Notes: generated by a model not told the origin, from the letters alone. Counted from the stretch's first letter, positions 50,833 through 60,843 are shown. The stretch is DNA of 64,000 bases from Candidatus Saccharimonadota bacterium (GCA_009783305.1 WRHJ01000002.1:1-64000); one strand, 5' to 3'. Made by a program: numbers and translations.

Positions 50833-53586
50833 ATGGCCTCCACACCAGATGATTCACGCATGGCAAAACACGATCCATACCGAGATATGGAGCATCACCA
50901 AACACGACCTAGCGACATTAAACACGGCGACGCCCAAGACACACTCAAACAAGCTGAATCATCTGCCTCTTCCGTCTCCAAACGCTCCGTAGATTCCCGT
51001 TCCGCCGAAGATGTCACGCAGAACAGCCCCTTCAAAAACAACGTCAAGGGTCGACCTAATTCATCTACTAAAAAATCTAAAAAAGGCTTCTTCAAAGGCA
51101 AAGGACCTCTCACTTTTATCCTCTTCCTTATATTTGGCGGTGGCGCTCTCTTTTTCTCCGGCCAATCTATCCTCGGCCCCCACATTTCTAATCTTTACAC
51201 CCAAGCTACCGACGTTCAATTCACCAGCTACAGCCTCCGCAATCAACGCCTCTTCAGCTTCATGCTCGACGGCGGCTCCCAAATCCGTGTTACGCCTTTC
51301 TCTCAAAAATTTACCGTATTCACTCCCTACATGAAAGGGCGTCTCGCCAATAATGGTATTGAAGTCGGGCATCTCGACGCCGACGGCAATTTCCTATCCG
51401 GCGACGCTTTCGCTGGCAAATCGCGCGCCCTACTTTTTAACAATGAGGTTATTCCTGCGGCCGATTTTACAACCAGATACGCCCAAGATGCCAATTTCCG
51501 TGAGGCTTATTACAAAGCCAAACGCGGCCGCGTCGCCGGCTTTTTCGACGACGCCTCCGATTGGGTCTATCGCAAGCTCGGCCTCACTCGCAATATTTTT
51601 GATGAATTTAAAACATCCGGCGACTCTACCGCCGACACTGACAATTTTAAGGATACTCTCGGTTCCCATCTCAATGGCACCGACACCGACATCAATACTG
51701 TCGGGCATGTCACTGATGACAATGGTACTCCCAACGATCCCTCCGATGACGTCACGCGCCCCGTTAAAAATGGTGACGACATCAATGTCAACAAGATTGA
51801 CGGTGAAACTCCTGAAATCAAAGCCCGCACCCTTGCCCTCAGTCTCGTCAATAAAGTCAGCAATGCCGGTAGTATGTTTTGTACTGCCATGCGCGTCGCC
51901 AATCTTGCCAACATTGCCGCTTTTGCCGCCTCTACCGCCAATTCCATTAACTACTTCATGGGGCTAACTGAAAATATCAGCAAAATGATGGCTGGCGAAG
52001 GCGATGCTTCCGCCATCAACGACGTCCTCAACTTCTTTACTACCTCGACCACCAGCGATGTCTCTAAAACTGACGCTTCTGGCAACACCGAGACCGTCCA
52101 AGTCACTGGTAGCCCCCTGCAAAGCAACGGTGCCCGCATTATTCTGGGCGGCGTTGTCCCCACCAAATATGAAACCGGCGCTTATTCCTTAGAGTCCATT
52201 ACCTCCGGCGCCAAACGTACCGTCCTAGTCAACGGTGGCACCACAGTTGCTTGTGCCGGCGTCCGCGCTGCCTCTGCCGTCATTTCTCTCGTCGCCACCG
52301 GCATCCCCGGCGGCGCTATCGCTCGAGTTGTCATCGGCATGATTGCCCAAACCATCGGCGGTATCGCCATCACTGGTATCATGGCTGCCATTGTCTCTGC
52401 CATCGTCCCCACTCTCGCGCGTATTCTCTTCACTAATGTCCTCGATGCTTACACTGGTATACCCGCCGGCGAACTTTATACTCAGGGAGCCGCTGCTGCC
52501 AACGCCCGCGTTGCACAAAACTCCAGCGCTTATACTCCAGGGTCTTCCGCCGCTATCGAGGCCAACGCCCGCGCTACCTCCATCGTCCTAGCCCAAGAAG
52601 CTGAAATTGACCGTAAAAACCGCAGTCCCTTCGACATCACCAGCAACAACACCTTCCTCGGCCATATTGTTGCCGGTTTCTGGCCACTCCTTACCAGTTC
52701 GTCTCCCACCGCACCCATCTCCACCCTTAGCAAACTCACGTCAAATGCTATTAGTAGTCTTCTCCCCGCTACCTTCGCAGCTGGTGCCGCCAATCCCACC
52801 TACACCACCATCTACGGTGATTGTCCAACCCTCGATGAAATTGGCGTCAAAGGCGACATTTACTGCAATGCCATCTTTACCTCCGACCTATCTACTATCG
52901 ATACTAAACCCGACGATGCCATCTATGAAAATCTTATTTCTCAAAACCTCAAATCCGACGGCTCCACCATCAAAGATGGCTCCGAGCTCGCCAAATTCAT
53001 CACTTTCTGTGCTAATCGCGAATCACCTTTCGGCATCACCGATGCCAACATCCTGAACGCCCTGCAGACTACCGGTGGTATTATTCTTAATAATATCCCC
53101 ATCCTCAACAACGTCATCGATCTCGTCAACGCCTCCGAAGATATCGCCAATATGGATTGGGCTACTGGCAAAAACTGCGTCAACACTAAAGAAAATCCCC
53201 GTTGGGAAAATGAATTCAAATATTATCAACGCTACGTCGAAGATGCTCGCATCCTCGATCAGATGGGCGCTTTCGAAGACAGCGAAAATCCCGTTCTCGC
53301 TTTTCAAGAGAGATACTTCGAACAACACCCCCTCGATAATTCTCCCCAGGGCTACCTCGCCCGCATCACCGGTATGACCAAAGACGACGTTGCCTTCTTG
53401 CTTGAATTCATCGACTATTCCAATTTCCTCGCCGAATACGACCCCACTGGCCTTTACCCCGTCCTCGCCACTGTTAAAGAGGACGTCAAATTATCCTTTA
53501 CTTCCAATCTCCTGTCAACAGAGCAGGGGGTTACTCTGGGGCATGTTATTTACGCTGATGTTCGCAACAGGAGTTACGCAGCATGA
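50833..53586 (+). CDS. Large secretion-associated membrane protein, unknown family
   Basis: The 917-residue protein has about 85 hydrophilic residues, one transmembrane segment (about 92-112, LTFILFLIFGGGALFFSG), a long outer region, then Ala/Gly/Ile-rich hydrophobic stretches between about 340 and 540 (AIVSAIVPTLARI and others) and a mostly soluble end. The position after VirB4 and before the wall hydrolase suggests a structural part of the export channel. The stop overlaps the start of the next gene (ATGA). A TATAAT box lies about 10 nt before the ATG. Confidence 0.7.
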   Translation: MASTPDDSRMAKHDPYRDMEHHQTRPSDIKHGDAQDTLKQAESSASSVSKRSVDSRSAEDVTQNSPFKNNVKGRPNSSTKKSKKGFFKGKGPLTFILFLIFGGGALFFSGQSILGPHISNLYTQATDVQFTSYSLRNQRLFSFMLDGGSQIRVTPFSQKFTVFTPYMKGRLANNGIEVGHLDADGNFLSGDAFAGKSRALLFNNEVIPAADFTTRYAQDANFREAYYKAKRGRVAGFFDDASDWVYRKLGLTRNIFDEFKTSGDSTADTDNFKDTLGSHLNGTDTDINTVGHVTDDNGTPNDPSDDVTRPVKNGDDINVNKIDGETPEIKARTLALSLVNKVSNAGSMFCTAMRVANLANIAAFAASTANSINYFMGLTENISKMMAGEGDASAINDVLNFFTTSTTSDVSKTDASGNTETVQVTGSPLQSNGARIILGGVVPTKYETGAYSLESITSGAKRTVLVNGGTTVACAGVRAASAVISLVATGIPGGAIARVVIGMIAQTIGGIAITGIMAAIVSAIVPTLARILFTNVLDAYTGIPAGELYTQGAAAANARVAQNSSAYTPGSSAAIEANARATSIVLAQEAEIDRKNRSPFDITSNNTFLGHIVAGFWPLLTSSSPTAPISTLSKLTSNAISSLLPATFAAGAANPTYTTIYGDCPTLDEIGVKGDIYCNAIFTSDLSTIDTKPDDAIYENLISQNLKSDGSTIKDGSELAKFITFCANRESPFGITDANILNALQTTGGIILNNIPILNNVIDLVNASEDIANMDWATGKNCVNTKENPRWENEFKYYQRYVEDARILDQMGAFEDSENPVLAFQERYFEQHPLDNSPQGYLARITGMTKDDVAFLLEFIDYSNFLAEYDPTGLYPVLATVKEDVKLSFTSNLLSTEQGVTLGHVIYADVRNRSYAA

Positions 53587-55424
53587 AAACTCAGATTCCA
53601 TTTTTAAAGACCGTATCGAAACCCAAGAAAACCCTGCCCAAAGCAGGTTTTCCTGGCGTGGAAATGGGTCGTAAAAAATGGAATCTGAGTTTTCTAGCAG
53701 CCGCAGTCGTGTTGCTATGTTCCATTATCATGCCGTCAGTCTATGCCCTCGACGATTCCACCCTGGACATGTTCGATCAAAACGGCATCTATTACTACAA
53801 TCCCAGTGGCAATAACGGCTGCGTCTCCATTTCCACCACTCTAAGAGGCAAAGATATTATCGAAAAAACCTGGAATTTCTTTATTGACCAAGGTTTCAAT
53901 GACGCTCAAGTCTCCGGTATCCTCGGCAACGCCAAGGCCGAATCCGGCTTCAGCCCCACTCGCTCTCTCAAGGGCACTTATTGGGGCATCTTCCAATGGG
54001 GTGGCGGACGACAAGCCGCTCTATTCGAAAAACTCCGTGCCGCCGGTCTCGGCGCCTACCTCGACAGTGCCTACTGGCCAGCCGGTGCTGACAAAAACAT
54101 CCCTGCTGCAGACCTCGACGCTATCCTCCAAATCTCGCTCGAACATGCCATGTCCGAACCAGACTACGATTGGCAAAATGAACTCAAAAAGGCCCACACG
54201 CCAGCCGAAGCCGCCGAAATCTTCCTCGTCCTCTTTGAACGCGCCATCGCCTCTCCCAAACACCCCGGTTCCGAAATCCTTTATTATGCGCCCTTCGCCG
54301 GTCTTGAATACCAAGGCGCTGCTGGTCGCCGCGACAACGCTGCGGCCTTCTTTAAGCAATACTCCGGCAACGGCATCAGCAACTTCAGCAACCCTACCGC
54401 CACCGACGGCGCCAATGTCACCATTATCGGCGACTCCATCGCTGCCGGCGCTACCACTGCACTCCTCGTCAAATTCCCAGAGCTAGCAACCCACAACATC
54501 AGCGTTGCCGTCAGTCGCACTTGGGCCGAAGGTATTGAAATTGCTAAAGCCATCCCCCTCCAAGACATTGTCGTTTTTGCACTCGGCACCAACACGCCAA
54601 ATCTCGCACAAGCGGACATCGACTCTGCCATGTCCGCTATCGGCAACGGCCGTCGAGTCGTCTTTGTCACTAATTACGGCCCCGCCGGCTATACCTCCAA
54701 CAACGCTCTCTTCCGCCAAGCTACCGTCAATTACCGCAATGTCATTATCGCCGATTGGGCTACGACCGTCTCCAAAGCTCCGCAAACTTACCTGCAAAAT
54801 GACCAAGTCCATCCCAATTCAGCTGGCAACAATCTCTTTGCTGAAACCATTTTCAAGGCCATCAATAGCAACACCAACGCCAATGGCTGCAGCGTCACTG
54901 GCGAATTCATCGCCCTCGTCCGAGCCTACGCCTGGCCCGACTTCCATCCCCCTCAATTTGTCGATCGTATGCCAGCCTACGCCAATGCTGTCACTATTTC
55001 CATTAGTGAGGGCCGTTATGTCGGCGGCTCTGTTGCTGGTGTACCCGGCATTGACTGCGGCGGTTTTGTCACCGTTCTAGTTCAAAACAGCGGCCTCGCC
55101 CCAGAATATAACGGATACAATAGTAACACTGGTCCTCAAGAAAAATGGGTCGTTGATAATGGTTGGCTCCTGGTCAACGGCAGCCCCACCACCCCAGTCG
55201 ACACTAGTCTTCTGCAACCCGGCGACGTCGCCTTTTCCGGCGGTACTGGCTACCAAAATAACGGTCACACCTTCATTTACGTCGGAGAAATCCCCGGCTT
55301 CAATAGCGTCATTGCCTCTGCATCCTATAGCACAACTGGCGAAAGCGGCCGTGCGCCCATGGCAGGCAGGGAAGACCTAATCGGCAGCGCCGGCTCACCC
55401 GTACGCTGGTATCGGAAAAATTAA
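53583..55424 (+). CDS. Secreted three-domain wall hydrolase (lysozyme-like, SGNH, NlpC/P60-like)
   Basis: The 613-residue protein has a family A element in its first 35 codons and then a signal peptide (RKKWNLSFLAAAVVLLCS...VYA). Domain 1 (about 90-260) has ILGNAKAESGFSPTR and GIFQWGG, typical of phage-tail-type lysozymes. Domain 2 (about 278-430) is an SGNH esterase: VTIIGDSIAAG, FALGTNTPN and the D-x-x-H pair in NDQVHPNSAG. Domain 3 (about 440-613) has GIDCGGFVTVLV with the Cys and GHTFIYVGE with the His of an NlpC/P60-like peptidase. Together they could cut glycan, deacetylate it and cut peptides to open the wall for the secretion apparatus. Confidence 0.88.
   Translation: MKTQIPFLKTVSKPKKTLPKAGFPGVEMGRKKWNLSFLAAAVVLLCSIIMPSVYALDDSTLDMFDQNGIYYYNPSGNNGCVSISTTLRGKDIIEKTWNFFIDQGFNDAQVSGILGNAKAESGFSPTRSLKGTYWGIFQWGGGRQAALFEKLRAAGLGAYLDSAYWPAGADKNIPAADLDAILQISLEHAMSEPDYDWQNELKKAHTPAEAAEIFLVLFERAIASPKHPGSEILYYAPFAGLEYQGAAGRRDNAAAFFKQYSGNGISNFSNPTATDGANVTIIGDSIAAGATTALLVKFPELATHNISVAVSRTWAEGIEIAKAIPLQDIVVFALGTNTPNLAQADIDSAMSAIGNGRRVVFVTNYGPAGYTSNNALFRQATVNYRNVIIADWATTVSKAPQTYLQNDQVHPNSAGNNLFAETIFKAINSNTNANGCSVTGEFIALVRAYAWPDFHPPQFVDRMPAYANAVTISISEGRYVGGSVAGVPGIDCGGFVTVLVQNSGLAPEYNGYNSNTGPQEKWVVDNGWLLVNGSPTTPVDTSLLQPGDVAFSGGTGYQNNGHTFIYVGEIPGFNSVIASASYSTTGESGRAPMAGREDLIGSAGSPVRWYRKN
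53585..53694. repeat. Palindromic element family A, copy 3 (N-terminus of wall hydrolase)
   Basis: Arms of about 27 bp (53585-53611 and 53668-53694; GAAAACTCAGATTCCATTTTT...) are complementary with 2 mismatches around a 55-bp core related to 63-117 and 14753-14807. It encodes SKPKKTLPKAGFPG in frame, the same peptide type as in TsaD. The signal peptide begins in the right arm, and an ATG at about 53664 inside the element could be the pre-insertion start. Confidence 0.85.
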
Positions 55425-55426
55425 TC

Positions 55427-56332
55427 ATGAAACGCCTTACCGCCAACCAACGCATCAAGTTAGCAGTTGCCGCTTTCCTTGGTTTAGTCGTCCTCGCCAT
55501 CATCTTCACTGCCGTCATTTATGTCTCTCGCATCGGCAAGGTAGCTGTTATCACCAAATATGCACCCTACAATGCCTCTGTCTACCTCAACGGTTCTGAA
55601 ATTAACAACAACGCTACCAATTTTTTAACCCCAGGCACCTATGAACTCACCGTTAACCTTGAACACTTCGTCACCAACACTGAAACTATCACCATTACGG
55701 AAGATACCGAATATATCCTCGGGTCCCTCATCTTCGCCGACGAAGAGGGACAAGTCATCACCGCGGAGCGCAAAAAAGACTTCCTGGAAGTAGAGGGTAT
55801 TTTTGGTAAACTGCTCACCAACGCTGGGAATAAAATCCGACAAGAATACCCTATTTTAGATTTTCTACCCATCAATAATGCCTTTTATTCCATCAGCTTC
55901 GCCTACAAGGACGACGGTTCCCCCAAAATCACCGTCCAGGCCCAACCAACCATGGTTGATGTCGCCGTCCGTAAAATGCTCTCCTTCCCAGACATCACTC
56001 TAACCGACTACGACATCACCTTCACCACACCCAACCCTTTTACCTCGCCCGCCCCCAACAATATCTCCGACCCTTTTACCTTCATCCGAGCCAGCTTCCC
56101 TAATATCATCAATCATTATCAATTCGGGCCCGGTCGCAATGCCGGCGAGTATTACTTGACCACTATCTACACTTACAACTTCACCTCCGATGATTCCTAC
56201 GCCCATTTCAAAGTTATTCTCCGAAAAACCGGCGACTCTTGGACCTTTGCCGCCACACCCCAACTGCTTTTCACCACCAAAAATGCCCCCTCCATACCCG
56301 TCGAAATCTTGGATTACGCCAACCGCCTCTAA
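55427..56332 (+). CDS. Membrane-anchored protein with PEGA-like domain
   Basis: The 301-residue protein has an N-terminal transmembrane segment (about 12-34), a PEGA-type beta domain (YNASVYLNGSEINNNATNFLTPGTYELTVNLEHF, about 45-80) of the kind that displays or binds surface polymers, and a second beta-rich domain of about 170 residues. It starts 2 nt after the wall hydrolase, so it is likely the last gene of the secretion operon. The downstream recF gene is convergent, overlapping by 4 nt. Confidence 0.75.
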   Translation: MKRLTANQRIKLAVAAFLGLVVLAIIFTAVIYVSRIGKVAVITKYAPYNASVYLNGSEINNNATNFLTPGTYELTVNLEHFVTNTETITITEDTEYILGSLIFADEEGQVITAERKKDFLEVEGIFGKLLTNAGNKIRQEYPILDFLPINNAFYSISFAYKDDGSPKITVQAQPTMVDVAVRKMLSFPDITLTDYDITFTTPNPFTSPAPNNISDPFTFIRASFPNIINHYQFGPGRNAGEYYLTTIYTYNFTSDDSYAHFKVILRKTGDSWTFAATPQLLFTTKNAPSIPVEILDYANRL

Positions 56333-57345
56333 AGTTTTATCCCTACTCCCATCTCCTTCGGCACGCTCGTCCCCGAAATAATCACCTGATAGCTCTTAAA
56401 GTTATTTATCAAATGCTTCTGTCGTCTCTCATCCAACTCCGAAAAAATATCATCCAGTAGTACCAACGGGTCTTTATTGGTTTCTTCTCGGATAATCTTC
56501 GCTTCAATAAACTTTAGTGCCAGAATCATACTCCTGACCTCGCCTCGCGACGCCGACCCGTCTGCCTTCTCATCATTAAACCAAAACACATAATCGTCCA
56601 GGTGCGCCCCAAACGTTGTATGCCCCACATAACGATCCCTCTCAAATGTCCGGTTCAATTCCGCCAGATACTTACTCTCATTGCGCTCTTTAAAAACAAA
56701 CTTTATCCCTATCGCATCCTCATTCCTAGCTATATCTCTATAAACATCCGTCAACCGCTGATTAATTTTTTCTACAAATTCATCCCGCCAGACACTTAGC
56801 GCCGCGCCATATTTCGCCAACATTACACCCCAAGAGAATACATCGTCTCGCGTCACTGATTCATTTTTCAATACATCATTACGCTGTTTTAACGCCTTAT
56901 TGTACTTTCCTAGAGCTAAACCATACTCTTCATTTAATTGCGCTAAAAGTTTATCAAAATAATCTCTTCTTCTGGATGGCGCCGATCCTACCAAATATAA
57001 ATCATCTGGCTCAAACAGTATCACTGGATATTTACTTTTTTTTGGCAATCTCCGCGTCTTTTTCCCGTCTACCTCAAACTCCCTCGCCCCGTTCCACCTT
57101 ACTACTACACTACTCCCATCACCCTTCACTAACTCCACCCTATAATATTCTTCACCCCGCCGCACCATTTCCGTATCCACCCCCTTAAAAGACCTCCCCC
57201 GTAGCGCCAAATAAACCGCCTCCAATATCGAGGTCTTTCCGCTGCCGTTTTCGCCAATTATCAACGTCGTCGGCTTATTGCAGTCCAGCAAGAACTCCTC
57301 ATGGCTCCGGAAATTCTTTAACCTAACTGTTTTTACAATATTCAT
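56329..57345 (-). CDS. recF: DNA replication and repair protein RecF
   Basis: The 338-residue ABC-type ATPase has Walker A LIIGENGSGKTSILEAV (about 28-44), signature-type RGEVRSMILALK near 265 and Walker B PLVLLDDIFSELDERR (about 293-308), with the RecF start KTVRLKNFRSHEEF. RecF loads RecA at gaps. Its ATG directly abuts the dnaN stop (TAGATG), so dnaN-recF is an operon. Confidence 0.96.
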   Translation of the reverse strand: MNIVKTVRLKNFRSHEEFLLDCNKPTTLIIGENGSGKTSILEAVYLALRGRSFKGVDTEMVRRGEEYYRVELVKGDGSSVVVRWNGAREFEVDGKKTRRLPKKSKYPVILFEPDDLYLVGSAPSRRRDYFDKLLAQLNEEYGLALGKYNKALKQRNDVLKNESVTRDDVFSWGVMLAKYGAALSVWRDEFVEKINQRLTDVYRDIARNEDAIGIKFVFKERNESKYLAELNRTFERDRYVGHTTFGAHLDDYVFWFNDEKADGSASRGEVRSMILALKFIEAKIIREETNKDPLVLLDDIFSELDERRQKHLINNFKSYQVIISGTSVPKEMGVGIKL

Positions 57346-58452
57346 CTAGCTCTTTAGTGGCATAATTATGTGAGTATAATCTTTATTCTTTGCATTTCTT
57401 ATTACTACTGGAGACAACTTGCCGGAAAAACCAAAACTTAAATTTTCTTCGCTAATTGCATTTAATGCATCCATCAAAAACCGTGAATTTAACACCACCT
57501 TACCGTCTTCACTCACTACTGCTTCGATGTACGAAGTATTCTCGCCCAATTCCGACGCCACCGCGCTGATCAAGAATTGCTTATCAATCTTCTTCGTCTC
57601 GCACACCACTGAACCCCCAGACTCGCGCGCAAACAAAGCCGCCATCTTTGTCATCCGCATAAATTCTTCCTTACTTAGATCCACCACTACATCTGTCTTC
57701 TTCGGTATCAGCTGACGATAATCCGGAAAATTTCCATCAATTATCCTGGACGTAATTTCGATTTCGCCCAACCTAAACCGTACCTGCGTATCATCGAACA
57801 ATATCTCAATTTCCTCCACATCATCCGTGATTGACCGCAACACTTCCTGCAGGGAAGTGGTTGGCACAATCGTGAACACTTCGCTCACGACCTTCTCAAT
57901 AAATCTTCTCTCTGCCAGCCTATAGCCATCTGTCGACGCAATATATAGCGCCCCTTCATATGTATTAAAATATACACCCGTTAACGCTGGTCGCGTCGTA
58001 TCGTTACTGCTTGCTACCACTACCTCAGTAATCGCACCCTTAAAATCCTCCACTCCCACCTTGAACATTACAGCCTTTTTCTCATCAATTTGTGGTAATT
58101 CTGGAAAATCATCTGCTATAATCCCATTCATAACTGATCTATACTGGCCAGCTTTTACCGTCAGTTTATTATCTTTTGTCACAATCTCCACATCCACCCC
58201 TTTCGGCAAGTTCGATACAAATTCCGCCAAAAGTTTTGCCGGCACCGTAATTGTTCCTTCCTTTTGCACCTTCGCACTCAAATAATCTACCGTCGCCAGT
58301 TCTAAATTGGTTGCAGTCAATACTAATTTATTATTTTCAGCTCGTATTAATATATTACTTAAAACTGGCAAAGCCGCTCTTGTACTGGCCGCTACTCTAC
58401 TTACAATATTCAGAGCTTTTGCCAACCTTTCTTGTAGTACTCTTACTTCCAC
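57346..58452 (-). CDS. dnaN: DNA polymerase III beta clamp
   Basis: The 368-residue length is that of the sliding clamp, and typical segments are present: EVRVLQERLAKALNIVSRVA at the start, LPVLSNILIRAENNKL, TRPALTGVYFN, ASTDGYRLAERR and the end SPVVIRNAKNKDYTHIIMPLK. GGAGGAATG is the start region. It is downstream of dnaA after a 261-nt gap that belongs to the origin. Confidence 0.97.
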   Translation of the reverse strand: MEVRVLQERLAKALNIVSRVAASTRAALPVLSNILIRAENNKLVLTATNLELATVDYLSAKVQKEGTITVPAKLLAEFVSNLPKGVDVEIVTKDNKLTVKAGQYRSVMNGIIADDFPELPQIDEKKAVMFKVGVEDFKGAITEVVVASSNDTTRPALTGVYFNTYEGALYIASTDGYRLAERRFIEKVVSEVFTIVPTTSLQEVLRSITDDVEEIEILFDDTQVRFRLGEIEITSRIIDGNFPDYRQLIPKKTDVVVDLSKEEFMRMTKMAALFARESGGSVVCETKKIDKQFLISAVASELGENTSYIEAVVSEDGKVVLNSRFLMDALNAISEENLSFGFSGKLSPVVIRNAKNKDYTHIIMPLKS

Positions 58453-58713
58453 ATTCCTCCTTTATTTATATCCTTTTTAAAATCAATAGTAGTAATAGTT
58501 GTCTGTGCAAAATATGGAAAACTTCCACACCCACAGATAAAATTGAGTAAATTTTTTGTGTAAAACCTTCCACTTTTTTCCCACAAAATAATTTTTGTAT
58601 ACCAATTTTCCACTGCCCCGCACCACATTTGAATAATTTTTTTAACAACTACCCAAACTATCCCCAACTTTTTCCCACACATATTCACGGCCTTTTCCGC
58701 CACTTTTCCGCAA
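58453..58713. other. oriC candidate, dnaA-dnaN intergenic part
   Basis: This 261-nt gene-free A/T-rich stretch has many DnaA-box-like words on both strands, such as TTTCCCACA (about 58576-58586 and again near 58670), CTTCCACACC (about 58521) and TTTTCCACT (about 58606), plus long T-rich tracts suitable for unwinding. The number of true boxes cannot be decided by eye. With the 60096-60240 cluster it frames dnaA on both sides, a common bipartite origin layout. Confidence 0.65.
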
Positions 58714-60060
58714 CTACGCATACAATTTCTCCCGCAAAGCAGCCAACTGTTGTCGCAGATGGAAATCCATCTTCATATCAGTCTTAATCTTTTTTATACC
58801 ATGCATAATTGTCGTATGGTCCTTATCAAACTCCCGGCCAATTCTCACCGTGCTCAACCCCAATTCTTCATTCATTAGATACATTGCTATTTGTCTTGGC
58901 GTTTTTATCTGCGCCATCCTACTTGTGCTCAATAAATCTTTTGACGTCAAATCATAGAACTTGGCCACTCGATCTATTACTTGCTTCGGCGACATTGCCT
59001 TCGTCTTGCGGTATTGCTCATTATCTAAATAGCCATCATTAATTATCTCGCTCGGGCTCACACCTCGCATTTCCGCAAACGCCATCAATCGTTGCAGTTG
59101 ACCTTCCAATTCACGAATATTAGTCTTTACATTTTCCGCCAAATATTCAATCGCTGACTCCTCAATCTCCGCTCCCATCAATTCTGCTTTCGATTTCAAT
59201 ATTGCACACCTCACTTCAAAATCTGGCATTTGAATATCAATCGGCACCCCGCCCATCAACCGCGACGACAGCCTCGCATCCACATCCGCAATCTGCATGG
59301 GCAACCGATCACTACTAACAATAATTTGCTTGTTTTTTTGATGTAGCTCATTAAAGGTATGGAAAAACTCAATCTGGCTTTTTTCCTTGCCGGTAATAAA
59401 TTGAAAATCATCAATAATCAAAACATCTACTTTGCGGTATTTATCTGTAAACCCACTCAGATTTTTCCGCATCGTCTCTACGAACTCATGGTAAAACTGC
59501 TCAATCGTGGTATATAGTACTCGCATATTCGGATTTCTCGCCACAATTTCATTTCCAATCGCTTGAACCAAATGAGTCTTTCCCACTCCCGGACCGCCAT
59601 ATATAAAATATGGGTTATAGCGCACGCCCGGTTTCTCCACCACCGCATGTGCCGCGCTCACTGCCAAATTATTATTGTCTCCCACCACATAATTATCAAA
59701 CCGATATTTCGCATTTAACCCAGTCTCATTATTCGCTACCGACCTCTCTAACTTCGGCCTCACTGTCATCGTTTCAGTACTAGGCAACACCTCGACGCCA
59801 CGCCGGATCGTCCTCCTCTCGCCCGCACCAACAATAAATTCCAAGCTCTTATAACTCATGCCGGCACCGCTCAGTGATTTCTTAATCACATCATTATACT
59901 TCCGCTCCATCTGCGTCTTGATGAACACGCTCGGCACCCCAATCACAACTTGGCCATCCTTCATCGAAATCAGGCGCGACGTCGAAAAATAAGTACCATA
60001 AGCCATTTCCGACACGCTTCGTCGAACCTCGTCTAGCACTCCCTGCCACTCGCTCTGCAT
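58714..60060 (-). CDS. dnaA: Chromosomal replication initiator DnaA
   Basis: The 448-residue protein has the N-terminal domain (QSEWQGVLDEVRRSVSEMAYGTYF), the AAA+ domain with Walker A YGGPGVGKTHLVQAIG (about 155-170) and Walker B VLIIDDFQFI, and the C-terminal box-binding helix-turn-helix with STVRIGREFDKDHTTIMHGI (about 410-429). ATG 60060 is chosen because AAGGAGG lies 9 nt upstream; the ATG 36 nt further out lacks one. Its promoter overlaps a DnaA box, which suggests autoregulation. Confidence 0.98.
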   Translation of the reverse strand: MQSEWQGVLDEVRRSVSEMAYGTYFSTSRLISMKDGQVVIGVPSVFIKTQMERKYNDVIKKSLSGAGMSYKSLEFIVGAGERRTIRRGVEVLPSTETMTVRPKLERSVANNETGLNAKYRFDNYVVGDNNNLAVSAAHAVVEKPGVRYNPYFIYGGPGVGKTHLVQAIGNEIVARNPNMRVLYTTIEQFYHEFVETMRKNLSGFTDKYRKVDVLIIDDFQFITGKEKSQIEFFHTFNELHQKNKQIIVSSDRLPMQIADVDARLSSRLMGGVPIDIQMPDFEVRCAILKSKAELMGAEIEESAIEYLAENVKTNIRELEGQLQRLMAFAEMRGVSPSEIINDGYLDNEQYRKTKAMSPKQVIDRVAKFYDLTSKDLLSTSRMAQIKTPRQIAMYLMNEELGLSTVRIGREFDKDHTTIMHGIKKIKTDMKMDFHLRQQLAALREKLYA

Positions 60061-60095
60061 GAGCTCATTCCTCCTTGTGACCTTTGTTATTAACA

Positions 60096-60240
60096 ATTAT
60101 ACCGATTTTTCCACAGTATAATAGGCGCTTTTCTTATTTTCTAATAGTTGATTTCCATAACAGATACGATTTTTCCACCAGAACCTGGCCAATAGGGTAT
60201 CACTATGTGGAAAAACAGTTGAAAAAAGTGGAAAAATGCT
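60096..60240. promoter_or_regulatory. dnaA promoter and DnaA-box cluster (oriC, dnaA-rpmH part)
   Basis: TATAAT on the minus strand (60096-60101) is the -10 box for dnaA. DnaA-box-like sites of the TTTTCCACA type lie at 60107-60115, 60171-60179 (TTTTCCACC), 60206-60214 (opposite strand) and 60227-60235 (opposite strand, TTTTCCACT). The gap separates divergent dnaA and rpmH. The next TATTATAC-like box near 60245 probably serves rpmH. Confidence 0.75.
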
Positions 60241-60280
60241 TTAGTATTATACTAAGTTAGTAATAAATTCAAGGACCTAT

Positions 60281-60418
60281 ATGCCCAAAAGAACCTATCA
60301 GCCCCACAAGCGCCAACATAAAAAAGAACATGGCTTTATGAAGCGCAACAGCAATAGCGCCGGTAAAAAAGTGCTATCTCGCCGCCGCATCAAAGGCCGC
60401 GCTCGACTCGCCGCTTAG
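60281..60418 (+). CDS. rpmH: 50S ribosomal protein L34
   Basis: The 45-residue protein reads [20 protein letters not shown] and ends [16 protein letters not shown], the L34 pattern and length. It lies divergent from dnaA and 70 nt before rnpA, the usual bacterial order. Confidence 0.97.
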   Translation: MPKRTYQPHKRQHKKEHGFMKRNSNSAGKKVLSRRRIKGRARLAA

Positions 60419-60488
60419 CAGGGAAGTACGATTTTAAGCCGTCCGGCAAACCACCTGACGGTTGCTTTGTGTTAAGATGATATAAACT

Positions 60489-60824
60489 ATGCTTGCAAAA
60501 AAATATCGATTTCATTCTCGCGGCGGCGTCCGTTACACCTATAAACACGGCACCGTTGTTCGCCAACCCAAAATATCACTCACTTTTAACCACAACTCCC
60601 GCGGCAAACAACGTTTTGCAGTCGTTGTCAGCAAAAAAGTCCTCAAATCTGCCGTAGCTCGCAACCGTATCCGCCGCCGCGTCTATGAAGCCATCCGCGA
60701 ACAACTCCCCAGCCTCAAAAGTCCTAATGATCATATTTTCACCATCTATTCCAAAGACATTAAGGACATCAGCTTTTCAGAGCTGCAAGCCATCATCTCG
60801 GACTTATTGAATCAATCAAATTAA
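60489..60824 (+). CDS. rnpA: Ribonuclease P protein component
   Basis: This 111-residue basic protein starts LAKKYRFHSRGGVRYTYKHG and has the signature RFAVVVSKKVLKSAVARNRIRRRVYEAIR (about residues 38-66; the R-N-R-x-R-R-x-x-E core is intact). It assists RNase P RNA in maturing tRNA 5' ends. The ATG follows TATAAAC-type sequence 6 nt upstream. yidC begins 19 nt after its stop. Confidence 0.93.
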   Translation: MLAKKYRFHSRGGVRYTYKHGTVVRQPKISLTFNHNSRGKQRFAVVVSKKVLKSAVARNRIRRRVYEAIREQLPSLKSPNDHIFTIYSKDIKDISFSELQAIISDLLNQSN

Positions 60825-60843
60825 GGTGTTACAATATTAGAAT

